Assembly: GCF_050624435.1 (NCBI RefSeq)
Contig: NC_134545.1
Location: 88,502,063 to 88,566,062 of the forward strand
Direction of reading: 5' to 3'
Origin: Tenrec ecaudatus
Lineage: Eukaryota > Chordata > Mammalia > Afrosoricida > Tenrecidae
DNA: 64,000 nucleotides
In this document: piece after piece, positions 50,517 through 62,590 of the stretch
How positions within the stretch are numbered: the first letter of the stretch is position 1
Layout of the letters: every line of letters begins with the position of its first letter
Notes under the pieces: generated by a model
Databases searched by the model: none
What the model was told of the DNA's origin: nothing
The model's input: only the letters and a program-made list of their open reading frames with translations
Translations under genes and position numbers: made by a program

Positions 50517-51639
50517 GTAACAGCAGCCAGCTTACTGCTACTACAATCAGAGAGCAGCAGCCTCTTAGCTCAGTGAACCAGGGTGGAGAGGGCCAGTCTT
50601 AACTGCAATTAATATCTGATGTTGCTGTCTTTCCATTCCAAGGAGCCCAGGAGGTTCTTTATGTAGTACTAAATTTGTGCTAATGGTGAGTTATGGTGCT
50701 AATAGGAAAATAAGTGGAATACTGACTCCAGATGAAATAAACATGCTAATAAACACTCTTCTCTGATCTCACGGGAGCTTATATTTTTAAATAGTGATGC
50801 TACTGCTTGATAGAAGACTTTTAGGGCAGAAAAATAGAGGGTGAGTATATAAGCATGGTGCCTATGAAAAAATACCGATGAAAAGGCCATTATTTCTATC
50901 AGCTCAAAGTTAGAAGAAAAATGGTAAAATGTAGCCTTATGTGGTAGATGCCGTTTTTGTACTTCTAAACCTGATGATACATAAAAAACCCTAAAGCCAG
51001 GTTCTCAAATAGGAAATGGTTTTTATTTTGATTCAGAAGTGTAAATAATATAGCAGCTAGAAGAATAGGCTGTGTAGAGTTAAACAAACAATGCTAGGTC
51101 ATGACACAGCTGACGAGCATGGGTGAATTATTTCTAAAACTACACATAATTAGTAATTTTAACAAAATATTCTAGAACTGTTTCACAGGTTTTTGCAAAC
51201 ATGTTGAAAAGGGTGACTCTTTTAAGTAAATTTTCAGTCAACCTGGAACCAGAGAGTAAAGACTTAAGCTCTGTTTTTAATTAGTATGTCAATGAATGGA
51301 TCATAGTTGCTTTGAATTGTCTTTATGACATAGTTTTATATAGTTTAAAACCAGTTTCCTAGGCTTTGGGGATTTTATAGACCCAATTAACAAAAACCAT
51401 TGGCAACCACGTCAAATGGGAGAATATTTTTAACACTGAGAAAAATAAGGAAAATATAACTCAAATTTAAATTCAAATAAAACTTAGTTGACTTGCGTGA
51501 AGTCAGATTTTCTTTATTCTGCCAATAACCAATAACAATTTTTATCTTGACTCAGCATGAGAAGTGCTAATTTAATAGCAAACACAACATATGCTATGTT
51601 TTAATCACGTTTGTAAACGCTTCATATGTATAATCTCCT

Positions 51640-51800
51640 ATAACAAACATATGAAGTGGTTCCTCTTACTGTATTACCCCCAGTTTACTGATGAGGGCAG
51701 CATAAAGGTTGAGTGACTCTGACAAGGTCACTCTTTTGGTCCGTGGTAGAGCCAGAGTTGCATGCAGGCAAGTTGAGCTCCCCAGGTCTTCGGTTAGGCC
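51640..51800 (+). repeat. MIR-like SINE fragment
   Basis: GTTTACTGATGAGGGCAGCA, GTGACTCTGACAAGGTCACTC and GGTAGAGCCAGAGTTGCATG follow the MIR order. Confidence 0.55.
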
Positions 51801-52939
51801 ACACTGCTGACTGCCTCTCCTCAGAGTTAAACCAACTTCTCCAGACCTGCTCTAGCGTCCTCTGAGCTTGACGCAGGGCTTGGTGACATGTCTTGGTAAC
51901 AGGTGATGAAGAAAGGAGTCCTTGCTGGCCACCCACCTACTTTTGGGCCATGTGGGTTTTAAACCAGATAATGAAACTTGAGTTTTAACTTTTAAAGAAA
52001 TAGAGTTTTTCTTTTTTAACTCCAAAAGGTTACTCTTTCAAACGCTACACTTGAATTTGAGAATCTCGTTTTGAATGGGTTAATGATTTTATATTTTAAT
52101 AAGACTTTGTTGGTGGTTTTCATGTAATTTGGGGTCAAACCTGTGTTTTCCAACTAAATTTCTCTCTGTAAATTTAATAAGGAACTTAATTTCAAAAATA
52201 TGTCTGGTTGCTGCTTTTGATGAAGGTGCCACAACTGGATAGCTATAGAGTAATTTAAAACTTTTCTTTTGAAAATTCATAAATAACAGCTGTGTAATCT
52301 TGGAGTTAGAATATGTCTAGTCATCTAGTCCAGTGTGTTTTCACACTGTACTCCTGGAAGCTTTTGAGTTTGGGGAAAATGTAAGGGTCGCTCCTCCTAC
52401 TTCAACTACAGCATCAGCCCTTGCATGTTTTCAGAATGGGGACTTTGTTGTTGCTGTTGAGTTTCAGAGGAGGTTCCACTGGTCGCAAACTAGTGTGGAA
52501 GCCCTTCCTTGTTCGGATGAGAAGGAGGCCTTGCTCTTAAGGGATTTCTTCCAGGCCACAGCACGCTCAACATTTGTGTAATTGTTCTTTCTACTTATAA
52601 AAATCATCAGATATATTCTCACGTGGGAGGTGCATTGTATTCTGTTCCACAGGGTGTTGCTCAGGTCATGATTCAGTCTTTTCAGTTGTCATCTTGCGCA
52701 GTCTTCAACGCCCCCCAAATTCAGGATGTAAGTCCCTTGTGCCCTGGGAGGATGCCTTCTACTGCTTTTTAAACCTGCCTTTCTTCAACTCACATGTGCC
52801 TCTTCCTTGTTGCCTCCATTTGCCCAAAACTGGGGAGTGGATAGATGATGGTGCCGGAGAGGGCAGAAATGGTCATGCGCTGACGCTAATTTTATAGTGC
52901 CGTGGCCTCCAAACAGTTGCCACGTCACCAGCTCGTCCA

Positions 52940-53080
52940 GGGATGGAGCATATCCCTTTTACAGAGGAAGAGATTAAGGCACAGAAGACTTAAGTGACCT
53001 GTCTAAAACCATGCGGAGGTTAGTGGTGGAGGTGGAACTAGAACACTTCAGTGTTCTCTTGTCTGCTCTGCCACAGAATT
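52940..53080 (+). repeat. MIR-like SINE fragment
   Basis: CTTTTACAGAGGAAGAGATT, AAGTGACCTGTCTAAAACCA and GTGGAGGTGGAACTAGAACA match the MIR order well. Confidence 0.6.
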
Positions 53081-54633
53081 TTGATTTGTGATTTTCATCT
53101 TTTTCAAGAAAAGTAAACTATCTCCTCAGTGGTGTTTTATAAGTTCTGCACATGTGAGAAATTGAATGCTGTGATTAGATTTTAATCTTGGTGTGAAGTG
53201 ACATTTGATTGCATACATGTTTATGTAGATGTCTTAATTATGGATATGGTCAGAGAAGCCATACTGAGCATGCTGATTTTCATTCCATTTAACTCTGGTT
53301 CGCATTTATTCAAATTCCCAATTATGAATAGCGAGTTTCTATTTTCCTTACTGTCGTTTTAAATTAAGGCTGGAATTCCAGGCTGTATTCTTTCTCACAG
53401 TTGCCACAGGGAATTGACTAGCTCTTTTAACACTAATTTTTGTTTGTGATGTTTGGCATAGACAACTGGAGTAGATAGAATACAGCTTGATTTCAACCCC
53501 TCCTCTCCCTTCTCCTGAAAGTGTTTTTATTTTTTATTATTGGCAGCTGTTGGCCTCTTAATGTTTTCTAAAAGAGTAAGCAAAATACTGACATTTTTTG
53601 AGAGGGAGAAATTTACAAATTACGATTACTTTTCTGATCATAACCATTTTTAGTTTTTTCTTTTACTCTTAAATGATCAAATTCTGTACAAATAGCTCTG
53701 CTTTTGGTTTTTAAGTAATATTTTTAATGTTGATAGTTATTAATATAAAGTTAATATTAAATTCCTTATACTTGTACATATAAAGGACACTCATTTTAAA
53801 ATGTGTGTGCCTATTTGAAAAATGACTCTTGGTCTTTGTAGTTTGGGTTCCTTTGTTTTGTGTCTTTAATTTTTTCCCCTTTGTGGTCAGATTCTTCTGT
53901 TGCCTTTTCGTTTTTATTTTTAAGGAGAGATAATTGCTCAATCTCTTTGGAATGTAAGCTCTTTTATTTTCATTACTCCTACGGGTAATTTCTAATTACA
54001 CATTCCAGTGTGAACATATTGTACTTGAGTTTTGATGCTGAAAAAATTGATGGGAACTCAGTACTAGCAAACTTTTTTTTACATTATTAAAATATATTAA
54101 CTAGTATGAAAAATCAGGTAAATTTTAGATTTTATATGAAATTTAAGTCATTTTTGGTGACTAACTACATAAGTCAGTCAGACTCGCTCTAACTGCTCCA
54201 GACCATAGCTCTACACAGTGTTAGGAAGAACTTCCACAGGCCACCCACCTGGCCGCCGACCAGTTGATCCTTATTTTATTGCCCGAGTAGCGTCCTGCTG
54301 GCACTACCTGCTTCTGTGGGAGACTTAGCTGCTCTGTTGCCTGTGCACTAGCTGTTCCAGAACACAAGTCCTTGGTTATTCTCCTCACCTATTGTGAGAC
54401 ATGGTCTCTTGACCCTTGATTCTCAGTTTCTGAACTTAAACAAGCTTGATACTAAGGGAGGCACCGCTGTGTGAGGTCTGACAGACAAAAGAAGTGCTTG
54501 GGCCAATACTGTAGGTACTCCTGGAAGGAAAACAGGATACCAGCTTCAGTAACCCCTGTACTCAAGTACAGTGCCCATTGTGTGCTAAAACCTCATAAAG
54601 GGTTTCTGTGAACTAAACTCTTCCTCTCTTACG

Positions 54634-54846
54634 AGGAGCCCAGGTGGCGTAGTGAGCTATGTGTTGGGCTGCTGTCCTCAAGGTCAGTGGTTCGAAACCA
54701 CCAGCTGCTTTGTGGGAGGAAGATGAGGCTTTCTACTCTGAGAGTTACAGTCTCAGAAACCCCCTAGGGGCAGTTCCGCCTGCCCTTAACACGAGGACCT
54801 GGGGGTATCTGAGTTGGAATCAACTCAGTGGCAGTGAGTTGGGGGT
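54634..54846 (+). mobile_element. AfroSINE, best-preserved copy
   Basis: GAGGAGCCCAGGTGGCGTAG start, CAGTGGTTCGAAACCACCAG (B-box), GAGTTACAGTCTCAGAAACC and AATCAACTCAGTGGCAGTGA end. Closest to a consensus among those here. Confidence 0.9.
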
Positions 54847-55539
54847 GAGTTTTGTCTCCCCAGTCTTACTTTAGACATAGGTGTAGCAAGGTGGCTAGAA
54901 TTGCACTCACTCATGGAGCGACTCTGGTTTGCGTCTACCTTTTAAATTTTCATATGATGTTGTTATTCATTTTAGCTTATACTTTTGCCCTTGATTCCAT
55001 TAATCCTCAGTGTAAGATGTATGTTTCTGCTGATTAAGTTGGACCCAGATCCTGTTTACATAGATTTTTTTTTGTTTAATCCTGAATACAATGGTAAAAT
55101 ATTGAACAAAATTTGATATCTCTGTTAATTTATTAAACTAGTCTACAAGTAGAAATTTTGTAGCAACCTTAGAGAAATAATTATAATTAAAAACACTGTA
55201 TGGAAAAAAGACAATATAGAGACACTTGAAAGAGTATTTTTATTATAATGACTTAAACGATAGACCTAGAGGCATTGTAGCTTTTAAAATAAAACCCAGA
55301 AGCCCTCACTCAAATTCAGATCCATCGATCTGATCAATCGCTCAATTGAATTTAAATAGTCATGGGATTTCTTTGGCTGTGGTAAATATACGTGACTCAT
55401 CAAGTTGGTAATCTTATTTTATCAAGGTTATTTGCCGGTCTTTTCTTTTACAACTTCTTATACTTTTATTATTTATGCTAAACTACTACTCACTTGCAGG
55501 GGAGGCAATTTTGTGAAGCCAGATCCTTCAGCAGGGTGC

Positions 55540-55740
55540 AAGCAACCTATTCTGACCTCCAAAAACCCTGTACCAGGTCAGACTAGAGGTCACAGAGTTG
55601 GTTGTGACTCCTGGCCATGCCATGGGTCCAGGTAGAACTGTGTACAGTTTCCAGGGCAGTGACCTGTCTTCCCCGGCACCTCAGGGTCAGTTTGAACTCT
55701 TTAACCTTTAGTCCATCGCTCACCCGTTTGCATCAGGTCG
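55540..55740 (-). mobile_element. Possible diverged SINE
   Basis: GGTAGAACTGTGTACAGTTT and GGGTCAGTTTGAACTCTTTA keep the antisense SINE order; ends are not clear. Confidence 0.35.
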
Positions 55741-56905
55741 CGACTCCAGAAACCCTATAGCGAGGCAGACCTCTTGAGCAGACGAGTCTCACTCCCTGGC
55801 AAAGACTTAACAGATAGTGGTCCAGACCATAGTGGACGCTGCCCAAGTCTGAAGAATAGGTCTGAAATGGATCTTGGGGTTTCTCTTCTCTTGGATGTGT
55901 CAGCAGGGTGAGGGTGGGGGTGCTGTTTCAACCCTAAATTTCCAGATCCAAATCAATCTGAATATCTCTTAAGCTAATCACAAACCTGTGTAACTACCAA
56001 GAGATGAAGGGAGTTCCAAATTGTAATTGGCTAAATATACATTTCTTTTATTTGGGTGTTTTTTCTTCTGTAAATATATGATCTGGCAGAAATATCACAA
56101 GTCAGTGTTTAACTTTTCCTTTTCTTACAAAGTAAGTTGAAGGAAATTATTTTAAATATAATATTGGCCTTTGGGCAAATAATGTGCAAATTCTTGTGGA
56201 ATGGACGAGTGTTTCCCACACGAAACGTGCTAGTAGAATTCTGGGATTCTAAGGCAATTTGTGGCTAGAGTTGTAAGGTGTGACTTGCGTGTCTTTCCCC
56301 GGCTCACAGTTCTCTAGTCGCGCGGTTCTTTCTCACAAGTCTTCAAGTCATTGTTCTCCCTGTAGATACCGTCTGTCCAGAGAGGAAGCTTCCTTCCTCC
56401 GGGGCTATGACCATGATGTTTCTTCCGAATTCTTTGGTCTGAGAACAATAGCAAGTTTGAAATTGTGATACCTCTGTCACTTTTTAGCTGCTTAAAAAGT
56501 AAAAGTTACTTTTGCCCTTTTTCCCTAAAAGGCATTTGTGGTTTGTTCTAGTTTCTACCAAACCATAGTGGAATAAGTAGCTAGTGTTTGAAGCTATGCG
56601 CGTGTTATTTCCCCAGAGAGGCCCGTGGGATGGGGTTTTAGTTATAAGTGGAATAAAGATTTCTTTTGTGTATGTCATTTCTAGTAGTATGTTTAGAATA
56701 TTAAGCATGATCAGTCTTTAGTTTTCTGGGCTTACTTTTAACTGATACATTTATGTTGTCTAGCTACTATATAATTTGATGATTTCTAAAACCCGTAAAT
56801 TTTACAAACTTGGCTTGATAATCTTGCTAGTTCCTAGTATGTACAGTCGTACAGATACAGGGTTGTTTATGCATACTGCTAACTTATGCTTACTTTATCT
56901 AATAG

Positions 56906-57035
56906 GAACAAGAGTTTGTTCAGAAGCAACAACAAGAATTGGATGGCTCTTTGAAAAAGATCATCCAACAACAGAAGGCGGAGTTAGCCAATATTGAAAG
57001 AGAGTGCTTGAATAACAAGCAACAGCTCATGAGAG
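56906..57035 (+). CDS. SLK: SLK coding exon 14 (residues 959-1002, partial)
   Basis: 130 bp encoding EQEFVQKQQQELDGSLKKII, then QQQKAELANIERECLNNKQQ and LMR. This is Gln/Lys/Glu-rich coiled coil. The acceptor is TCTAATAG and the donor GTAGGT. It ends in phase 1. Confidence 0.98.
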
Positions 57036-57655
57036 GTAGGTGAAGCATGTGCACATATATAAAATGGTAGCTAAAAAATACTGCCAAGATGTAACTTGGA
57101 TTTTAGTTAAATATTTTCTTTGCCACAGTTGTGGTGAGTAGAATAAAGAAAGTGGTGGAAAATAAGAGAAAAAGGCTGAAGAAATAGAGTTGCTTTGTGC
57201 AAAATATAGAATGATTTCATGACAGTTGAAATCAACAAAAATATGTAATCCTTAAAACATCTTTTCCAGAGGAGGCTAGAAATGCACTTGAATGACTTTG
57301 TGTACTTTATCATGCCTGGTAATTGTTGGCATACTTAATGTTACAGTATAAAATGAGACCTTCAGCACTCACTTCCCCTAACAACTTTGCTTGGCTTATT
57401 TTCTTTCTCATTAAGATGTTACATGGAATGGTGTTGGAGATGGGCATTCATTGCTTATAGGAAGTTAGGACAGAATGAAAAGTAATAATATCTACTCAAA
57501 TCCTTGCATCGATCAAATTTCATATATGGCTTAGAATGTCAGTGCATGTATAAATTAGTATACGTAGGATTCTGTTCTTTAAATATCAAGATAAAGACCC
57601 AAAATGAATTCGTGAAATGCAAAGTGACGGTCTGAAAATCGTGTTCTCTTTCTAG
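57036..57655 (+). other. SLK: SLK intron 14
   Basis: 620 bp of AT-rich sequence with no repeat or gene recognised. Confidence 0.75.
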
Positions 57656-57780
57656 CACGAGAAGCTGCAATTTGGGAGCTTGAAGAAAGACACTTGCAAG
57701 AAAAACACCAGATGCTTAAACAGCAGCTTAAAGATCAGTATTTCATGCAAAGACATCAACTGCTTAAGCGCCATGAGAAG
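57656..57780 (+). CDS. SLK: SLK coding exon 15 (residues 1002-1043)
   Basis: 125 bp encoding [20 protein letters not shown], then [20 protein letters not shown] and EK. One visible change from human is HQM for HQL. The acceptor is TTTCTAG and the donor GTTAGT. Confidence 0.98.
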
Positions 57781-58250
57781 GTTAGTGGAAGGAAATTTGT
57801 TTGTTTTCTTGTCATTTTAAAGATTGCAAAATAGTTTGTTTCTTAGAGAACCTTAAATTTCCTTCATGTTTTCTTCTACTATGATGTTTTTCTGACAAAG
57901 ATGAGAGCAATACATTGTATTGGGATCTTTCTCTCCATTATAAGGAAGATCATCAATTACAGTGCTTAAAGGCCTCTTCCAGTGTGATTGATCTTCATCT
58001 TGTTTCTCAAAGGGAGCTAGTTTGGTTCCACTTACAGCTCAAGTATCGTATTTAATTTAAAAAGTAACCAATTTAAGACTTTTAACACCAGTAACATTTT
58101 TCTCATAATTTCCTTTTTGCATTGATATTTAATTGTCACTACAAAAAGAGGGGTAATTTTGGGAAACAAAAAATTACGCGTCTGAGTATGCTTGTTTGTA
58201 CTGAGTATTAAATTTTATCTACCTTACTGAACTGTGTAAAACTTCCTCAG
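57781..58250 (+). other. SLK: SLK intron 15
   Basis: 470 bp without recognisable repeat, ending in a CTTCCTCAG acceptor. Confidence 0.75.
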
Positions 58251-58439
58251 GAAACAGAACAGATGCAGCGTTACAATCAACGACTTATTGAGGAATTGAA
58301 AAATAGACAGACTCAAGAAAGAGCAAGACTGCCCAAGATTCAGCGCAGTGAAGCCAAGACTCGAATGGCCATGTTTAAGAAAAGTTTGAGAATCAACTCA
58401 ACAGCCACGCCTGATCAGGACCGTGAGAAAATTAAACAG
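58251..58439 (+). CDS. SLK: SLK coding exon 16 (residues 1044-1106)
   Basis: 189 bp, phase 0, encoding [20 protein letters not shown], then [20 protein letters not shown] and [20 protein letters not shown], ending IKQ. It is almost identical to the human SLK segment (DREK here, DRDK in human). Donor GTAAAG. Confidence 0.98.
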
Positions 58440-58919
58440 GTAAAGAAAGAAGTAAACTCCTCTCTTCTCTTCCAGACCTTAAAATGTCAAGTGGTTTTAG
58501 GAGTACCGCATACTTTTGTGTTGTGAATCATCAGAGCGCCCTCGGCCTTGTTGATGTGCTAGGGCTAGATGGATGGCAGCCACCAATGGCAAAGCCATTC
58601 TCAGTGCCTCGACCAGAACCTGGTTAAGGCCAGCCCCTGGAACGAGATGGCTCGGACAGACTTGTCAGGAGTCCCATGAGTTCATCCTGGTGCTTGTCAG
58701 TCCCAGGCCCCACACACACATACGAAGCCGTGCAGCATCTAGATTTTAATCACATGTTCTCCCTGAAGCCATGCATGGTGTAGACGCCAGCTTTGCATAG
58801 CAGCACATTATAATGGACAGCTGTAGTTTCTTGTACTGCAAGTTTTGTTCAGTTTCTTAATTTCATGTTTGGAATATGAACAAATAATTTATCTTTTGGT
58901 TTTTAAAAAAATTGTATAG
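58440..58919 (+). other. SLK: SLK intron 16
   Basis: 480 bp, moderately GC-rich in its first half, with no repeat or gene that I recognise. It ends in TTGTATAG. Confidence 0.75.
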
Positions 58920-59045
58920 TTTGCAGCTCAAGAAGAGAAGAGGCAGAAAAATGAGAGAATGGCTCAGCATCAAAAGCATGAAAATCAAATGCGGGATCTC
59001 CAGCTGCAGTGTGAAGCCAATGTTCGAGAGCTGCATCAGCTGCAG
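58920..59045 (+). CDS. SLK: SLK coding exon 17 (residues 1107-1148)
   Basis: 126 bp, phase 0, encoding [20 protein letters not shown], then [20 protein letters not shown] and LQ. Coiled coil of the C-terminal AT1-46 homology domain. Donor GTGAGC. Confidence 0.98.
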
Positions 59046-59443
59046 GTGAGCTAGATCAGATGCCCTGGGGCGGACCCACAGGCGGGCTGGCAGCCCGGCA
59101 GCCCAGTGCCATTGGCAACCAGGCAGCTGCCCATTATTTGTGAAAATGCTGGGACATAAGGCCAATATTCCTGTGTAGACCCCAGGGAAGACCAGTTGTC
59201 GTATCAGAGGCACTCGCTCCGACTATGTACCCATGGCTAATGTAAACAGGCAGCCAAACTATAGTCTGAGAAATCGAGTCTGCCAAAAGCAGGAGTGCGT
59301 GATTTTTCTAGCATATTTTGCTAAAGAGGATAAGAGTTTTCAAAATAAAGGAGGCAATTTTGCTTTCAGATTCTGAATTACAGTATTTCTTTAGAGTGAT
59401 AGCTCATGTTCTCTCAGGGTTTTGAAAATAAGATGAACTAATA

Positions 59444-59511
59444 TATGAGGAGGCTTCAAAACTTTGTGGAAAGTGGAATTTTTGATAACATTTTTAAAGC
59501 CCCTTCATGAC
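59444..59511. mobile_element. Palindromic mini-transposon, about 70 bp
   Basis: Left arm TGAGGAGGCTTCAAAACTTT and right arm TTTAAAGCCCCTTCATGA form inverted ends of the same family as 44500-44585. Confidence 0.55.
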
Positions 59512-59990
59512 ATTTTGAAGGCCACTTAAGAGGGGACCCTTTGAATCCTCCTGGGGCTTCTTGTCTCCTTAGTACTTGGCCTAAAATGTTTCAGATTTCA
59601 AAAGTTATAAAATTAGTGACTGTGAAGACATTATGGGTACTTATATTCTCATTTACTAACTGATTCCACATTTTGGTTCTAATGGATAAAATGCACGCAA
59701 CTGTCTTCTTTTTGTTTGTTTATTTTTTTCCAAACCCTTGTGTCGAGGGCTGACTTTCAATAGATCGCAGCGAGGGAGCTGCTCTGTCACGTAGGAAACC
59801 CAGACCCAGAAGCCATTAAGCCCTAGGCTCCTCCCTGGTCCTGACATGTGATGAGACACACGCGGGGCGCTGGCTATCTGAGGCCTGCCGAGGTTCCGCT
59901 GCGCTGCCGCATTCTTCCTGGGCGGGATGCAAGCGGTCTTCTAAAAGTCTTAGTCTTATGAACACACTGCCTTAAGGCACAAAAGGACTC

Positions 59991-60630
59991 TTTAGTTTTT
60001 TTTTAATCATTTTATTGGGGGCTCTTACAACTCTTGTTATAATCCATCCGTCAATTATATCCAACAGTCGTACATATATTCCATCATTCTCTCCTAGATA
60101 TTTACTTTCCATTGAGCCCTTGGGATCAGCCCCACTTTTCATTTTCCCTCCCTCTCCCGCCCCCAACCCTTGCGGCCCCTTGATAGATTGTAGATTGTTA
60201 ATTATTTTCAAATCTCACACCCACAGCTGTCTCCCTTCCCTCTGGTTTCTGTTGTTCTTCCCCCTAGATGGGGGGTGTGGTTATGTGCCTTCATTACAAT
60301 CGGTGCTCCCCCTCCCTCCCTCCCTCTCCCCCCTTCCCCCTACTCTTTTGTTATCTCTATTCCCATTCCCGTTCCTGGTTTCCATGTGTTGTGAGTTTTA
60401 TCTCTTGCCTGTACCTAGGTACATGCTCCAGTCTGGTCTAGATTGGGAAGCGGCACTGGGGTCATGATAGCAGGGGGTGGGGTGGGGTGGGGGTGGGGGA
60501 TAGGGGGTGGTGGGAGGTGGTGGTGGTGGTGGTGGTGAGGAGGCTTCAAGGGATCGGAGGTATATTGCGTGACCCATTAGTGCTCTACGATACCCTAATT
60601 GACTCATCCCCTCCCTGCGACCCCTCTGTG
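59991..60630 (-). mobile_element. Young L1-type 3' end in intron 17, with G-rich tract
   Basis: Antisense terminus after a T-rich tract (ATCATTTTATTGGGGGCTC), through the TTGAGCCCTTGGGATC block. It is flanked by ACAAAAGGACTC at 59979-59990 and 60631-60642 (12 bp, perfect). Near 60472-60540 the + strand carries an expanded GGGGT/GGT tract. Confidence 0.8.
60472..60541 (+). repeat. G-rich (GGGGT)n/(GGT)n low-complexity tract
   Basis: About 70 bp of G-runs, several of four to six Gs, followed by seven GGT-type units. This fits the pattern of potential G-quadruplexes on the SLK coding strand. It lies inside the L1 3' end of intron 17 and is longer than the matching position in the other copies. 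Confidence 0.8.
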
Positions 60631-60866
60631 ACAAAAGGACTCCATTGTAAGTAAGTTGTTTTTAAATAGTAAGTGATAGATGTCAATTCTGAACTTACAA
60701 AAGTGAAGTTATGACTCATTTAATAATTCCTGCTCTTTGGATTTCAGAAGGTAACTTGAATCTCAGTAATAGCTTAATGAGCAATTTTTACTTTGGAAGA
60801 TCATTTTAATTGTTCAGAGTTGCTCAGTTGATCTGAAATTTTTTTTAATTCGAATTTTCTTTTCAG

Positions 60867-60980
60867 AATGAAAAATGCCACCTCTTAGTTGAGCACGAGA
60901 CCCAGAAACTAAAGGAGTCAGATGAGGAGCACAGCCAAGACTTAAAGGGCTGGAGAGAGAGATTGAGACCTCGGAAGAAG
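60867..60980 (+). CDS. SLK: SLK coding exon 18 (residues 1149-1186)
   Basis: 114 bp encoding [20 protein letters not shown] and [18 protein letters not shown]. Differences from human include ESD for ELD and GWRER for EWREK. The donor GTGATG is the weakest match in the gene. The expected next exon starts TLEEEFARKLQEQ and was not found before 64000. Confidence 0.96.
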
Positions 60981-61511
60981 GTGATGTGAACAGCTTGCAC
61001 TGTGACTTTACGCTGCCATTCATCCATCTCTTCACCCATGGGCTCCCCCACTGGCGCCTTGCCACATAGGCGTCAGGTGCAGGAGATAGAGGGATGAGAA
61101 GACCAAGTCCCCCAAAGGCTCAGAATCGCATGACAAGCAATGGCAAACCGTTAGATCTTTGCTTCCAAGGAGAACGGCTTAAGATTCAGGGGGAGGAGCA
61201 CACTGTACGAGCCGAGGAGGAGTGCTTGCATGTGCCTGGGACGCTCAGGAAAGCTGGGGAGCAACGGCCGTGCTAGCCCCGCGAGGCTTGAAGGATGAAC
61301 AGGGCTTGCTGGGTAGACAGGTGGGTTGGGTGGGGTGGAGGGTCTTTGACGGAGAGGGAAGAGCCCGAGTGGAAATGAAGGTGATGCGCTGAGAATTGCC
61401 AGTAGTTCCCTAGAGTTGTGTGTGTCTGACTAGGTATTAGTGCTGAGAATTTAGTCTGGAGTGGCTTAGTCAGATTTCCATGACCCTGGCATGCCAATTG
61501 GATTTACTCAC

Positions 61512-61600
61512 TCAAAAACTCCCTGCCATCCAGTTGATGCCAACTTCCTGACCCTTTACGACAGGGTAGAACTGCCCCTGTGAGTTTCATCCATCCATCT
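61512..61600 (-). mobile_element. AfroSINE 3' part
   Basis: CCCTGCCATCCAGTTGATGC and GACAGGGTAGAACTGCCCCT, antisense 3' end. Confidence 0.65.
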
Positions 61601-61869
61601 CCCTCGTTTGCCCTTGACTCCCTTACTGGGCACCCTGTTGTTCGGATCCTTTTGTTAACCCTCAGATGAAGCCTTTTTTCTTTTGGGTTTCTGCCCTCGT
61701 GTTCCTGTCAAGTATTCCTTTCTTCTAGTCGGCTAATTGGTAGCAGTCAAAGGAATGTGCATTGAGCCCCTACCAAGTGCTAAGGGTTTGTAAAGGAAAT
61801 GCAATGAATAAATATGTTGACAGCGTATCTTAGGGATTTCATTCATTAAAAAAATTGGGGGAGGAGGAA

Positions 61870-61947
61870 TAAAGGGGAGCTTCAAAAGTTTCAGGAAAAA
61901 ATCCATTAACTTGTAATTCCATTTTTCCATGGACTCTTTGAAGTCAT
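61870..61947. mobile_element. Palindromic mini-transposon, about 78 bp
   Basis: Left arm AAAGGGGAGCTTCAAAAGTT, right arm CATGGACTCTTTGAAGTCAT. Same family as the copies at 44500 and 59444. Confidence 0.6.
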
Positions 61948-62369
61948 ACATTCGTGTGGTTCAGACTAGAAAAAGCGTAAAGGGATAAACTGTGAACGAA
62001 CTCCCTCTCTTGAATTTTTCTCTTAGCTCCTTGCGTCTTAGCTTTCACCCTGAGCCCCAACTCGACATGCCAGCAGTAGCCACTACTGAGCTGGTCACCA
62101 GCAAGCCCTGTGGCCGTCCTGCATAGACCTGAGCGGGCAGTGGCTCAGGGTCGGAGGCATCGTTGTTAAAGTGTGCTTCTTCAGCATCTCGTTTGTCTGG
62201 CTTTGGTACATAGCGCTGCTCGTTTGTGCTCCTGTCCCTTTTCGCTCTCTCTCTAGGCACTGGCCACGCAGACGCTCCCCAGCTGTCTGCCTCAACCCTG
62301 CTTCTCTGGTGGACTTGAAGCTGGTCCTCAAGCCTTTAGCTGTTGTGTGTTTAGGGACAGTCCCAAAGC

Positions 62370-62590
62370 TTGTTTAGTAAGGATCGTGTGGAGCACAAAT
62401 TCTAGAGTCATTAGACAGTTCTGGTTTCTGATCTCATTGTTCCCAGTCAGTGATTAATTTTGTCCCTTAGCAGTCTGAGCCCAGTTTTCCCCATTTGTAG
62501 AAGGAGGATGGCGCTGCCTACCTAACCGAGGCCTAGAGAATTTACGAAGCGATGCTTATTGCAGCCCTTAGCCATCGTCTGGAGTGGTTG
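62370..62590 (+). repeat. MIR-like SINE fragment
   Basis: CAGTTTTCCCCATTTGTAGA and GGAGGATGGCGCTGCCTACC resemble MIR; boundaries are approximate. Confidence 0.45.

Larger units (their letters stand above)
50517..56905 (+). other. SLK: SLK intron 13 (6.4 kb)
   Basis: Mostly AT-rich, with MIR-like fragments (about 51640-51800 and 52940-53080), one well-preserved AfroSINE (54634-54846) and a diverged SINE-like stretch (about 55540-55740). 50520-51600, 53090-54160 and 55840-56880 show no gene or repeat that I can name. Confidence 0.75.
59046..60866 (+). other. SLK: SLK intron 17
   Basis: 1.8 kb with a palindromic mini-element (59444-59511) and an antisense young L1 3' end (59991-60630) with a 12 bp target-site duplication. 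59520-59970 is unassigned. Confidence 0.85.

Noticed and set aside
60015..60634. 150-codon + frame and Pro-rich - frame
   Set aside because: Both lie entirely in an L1-type 3' end with C-rich and G-rich tracts.
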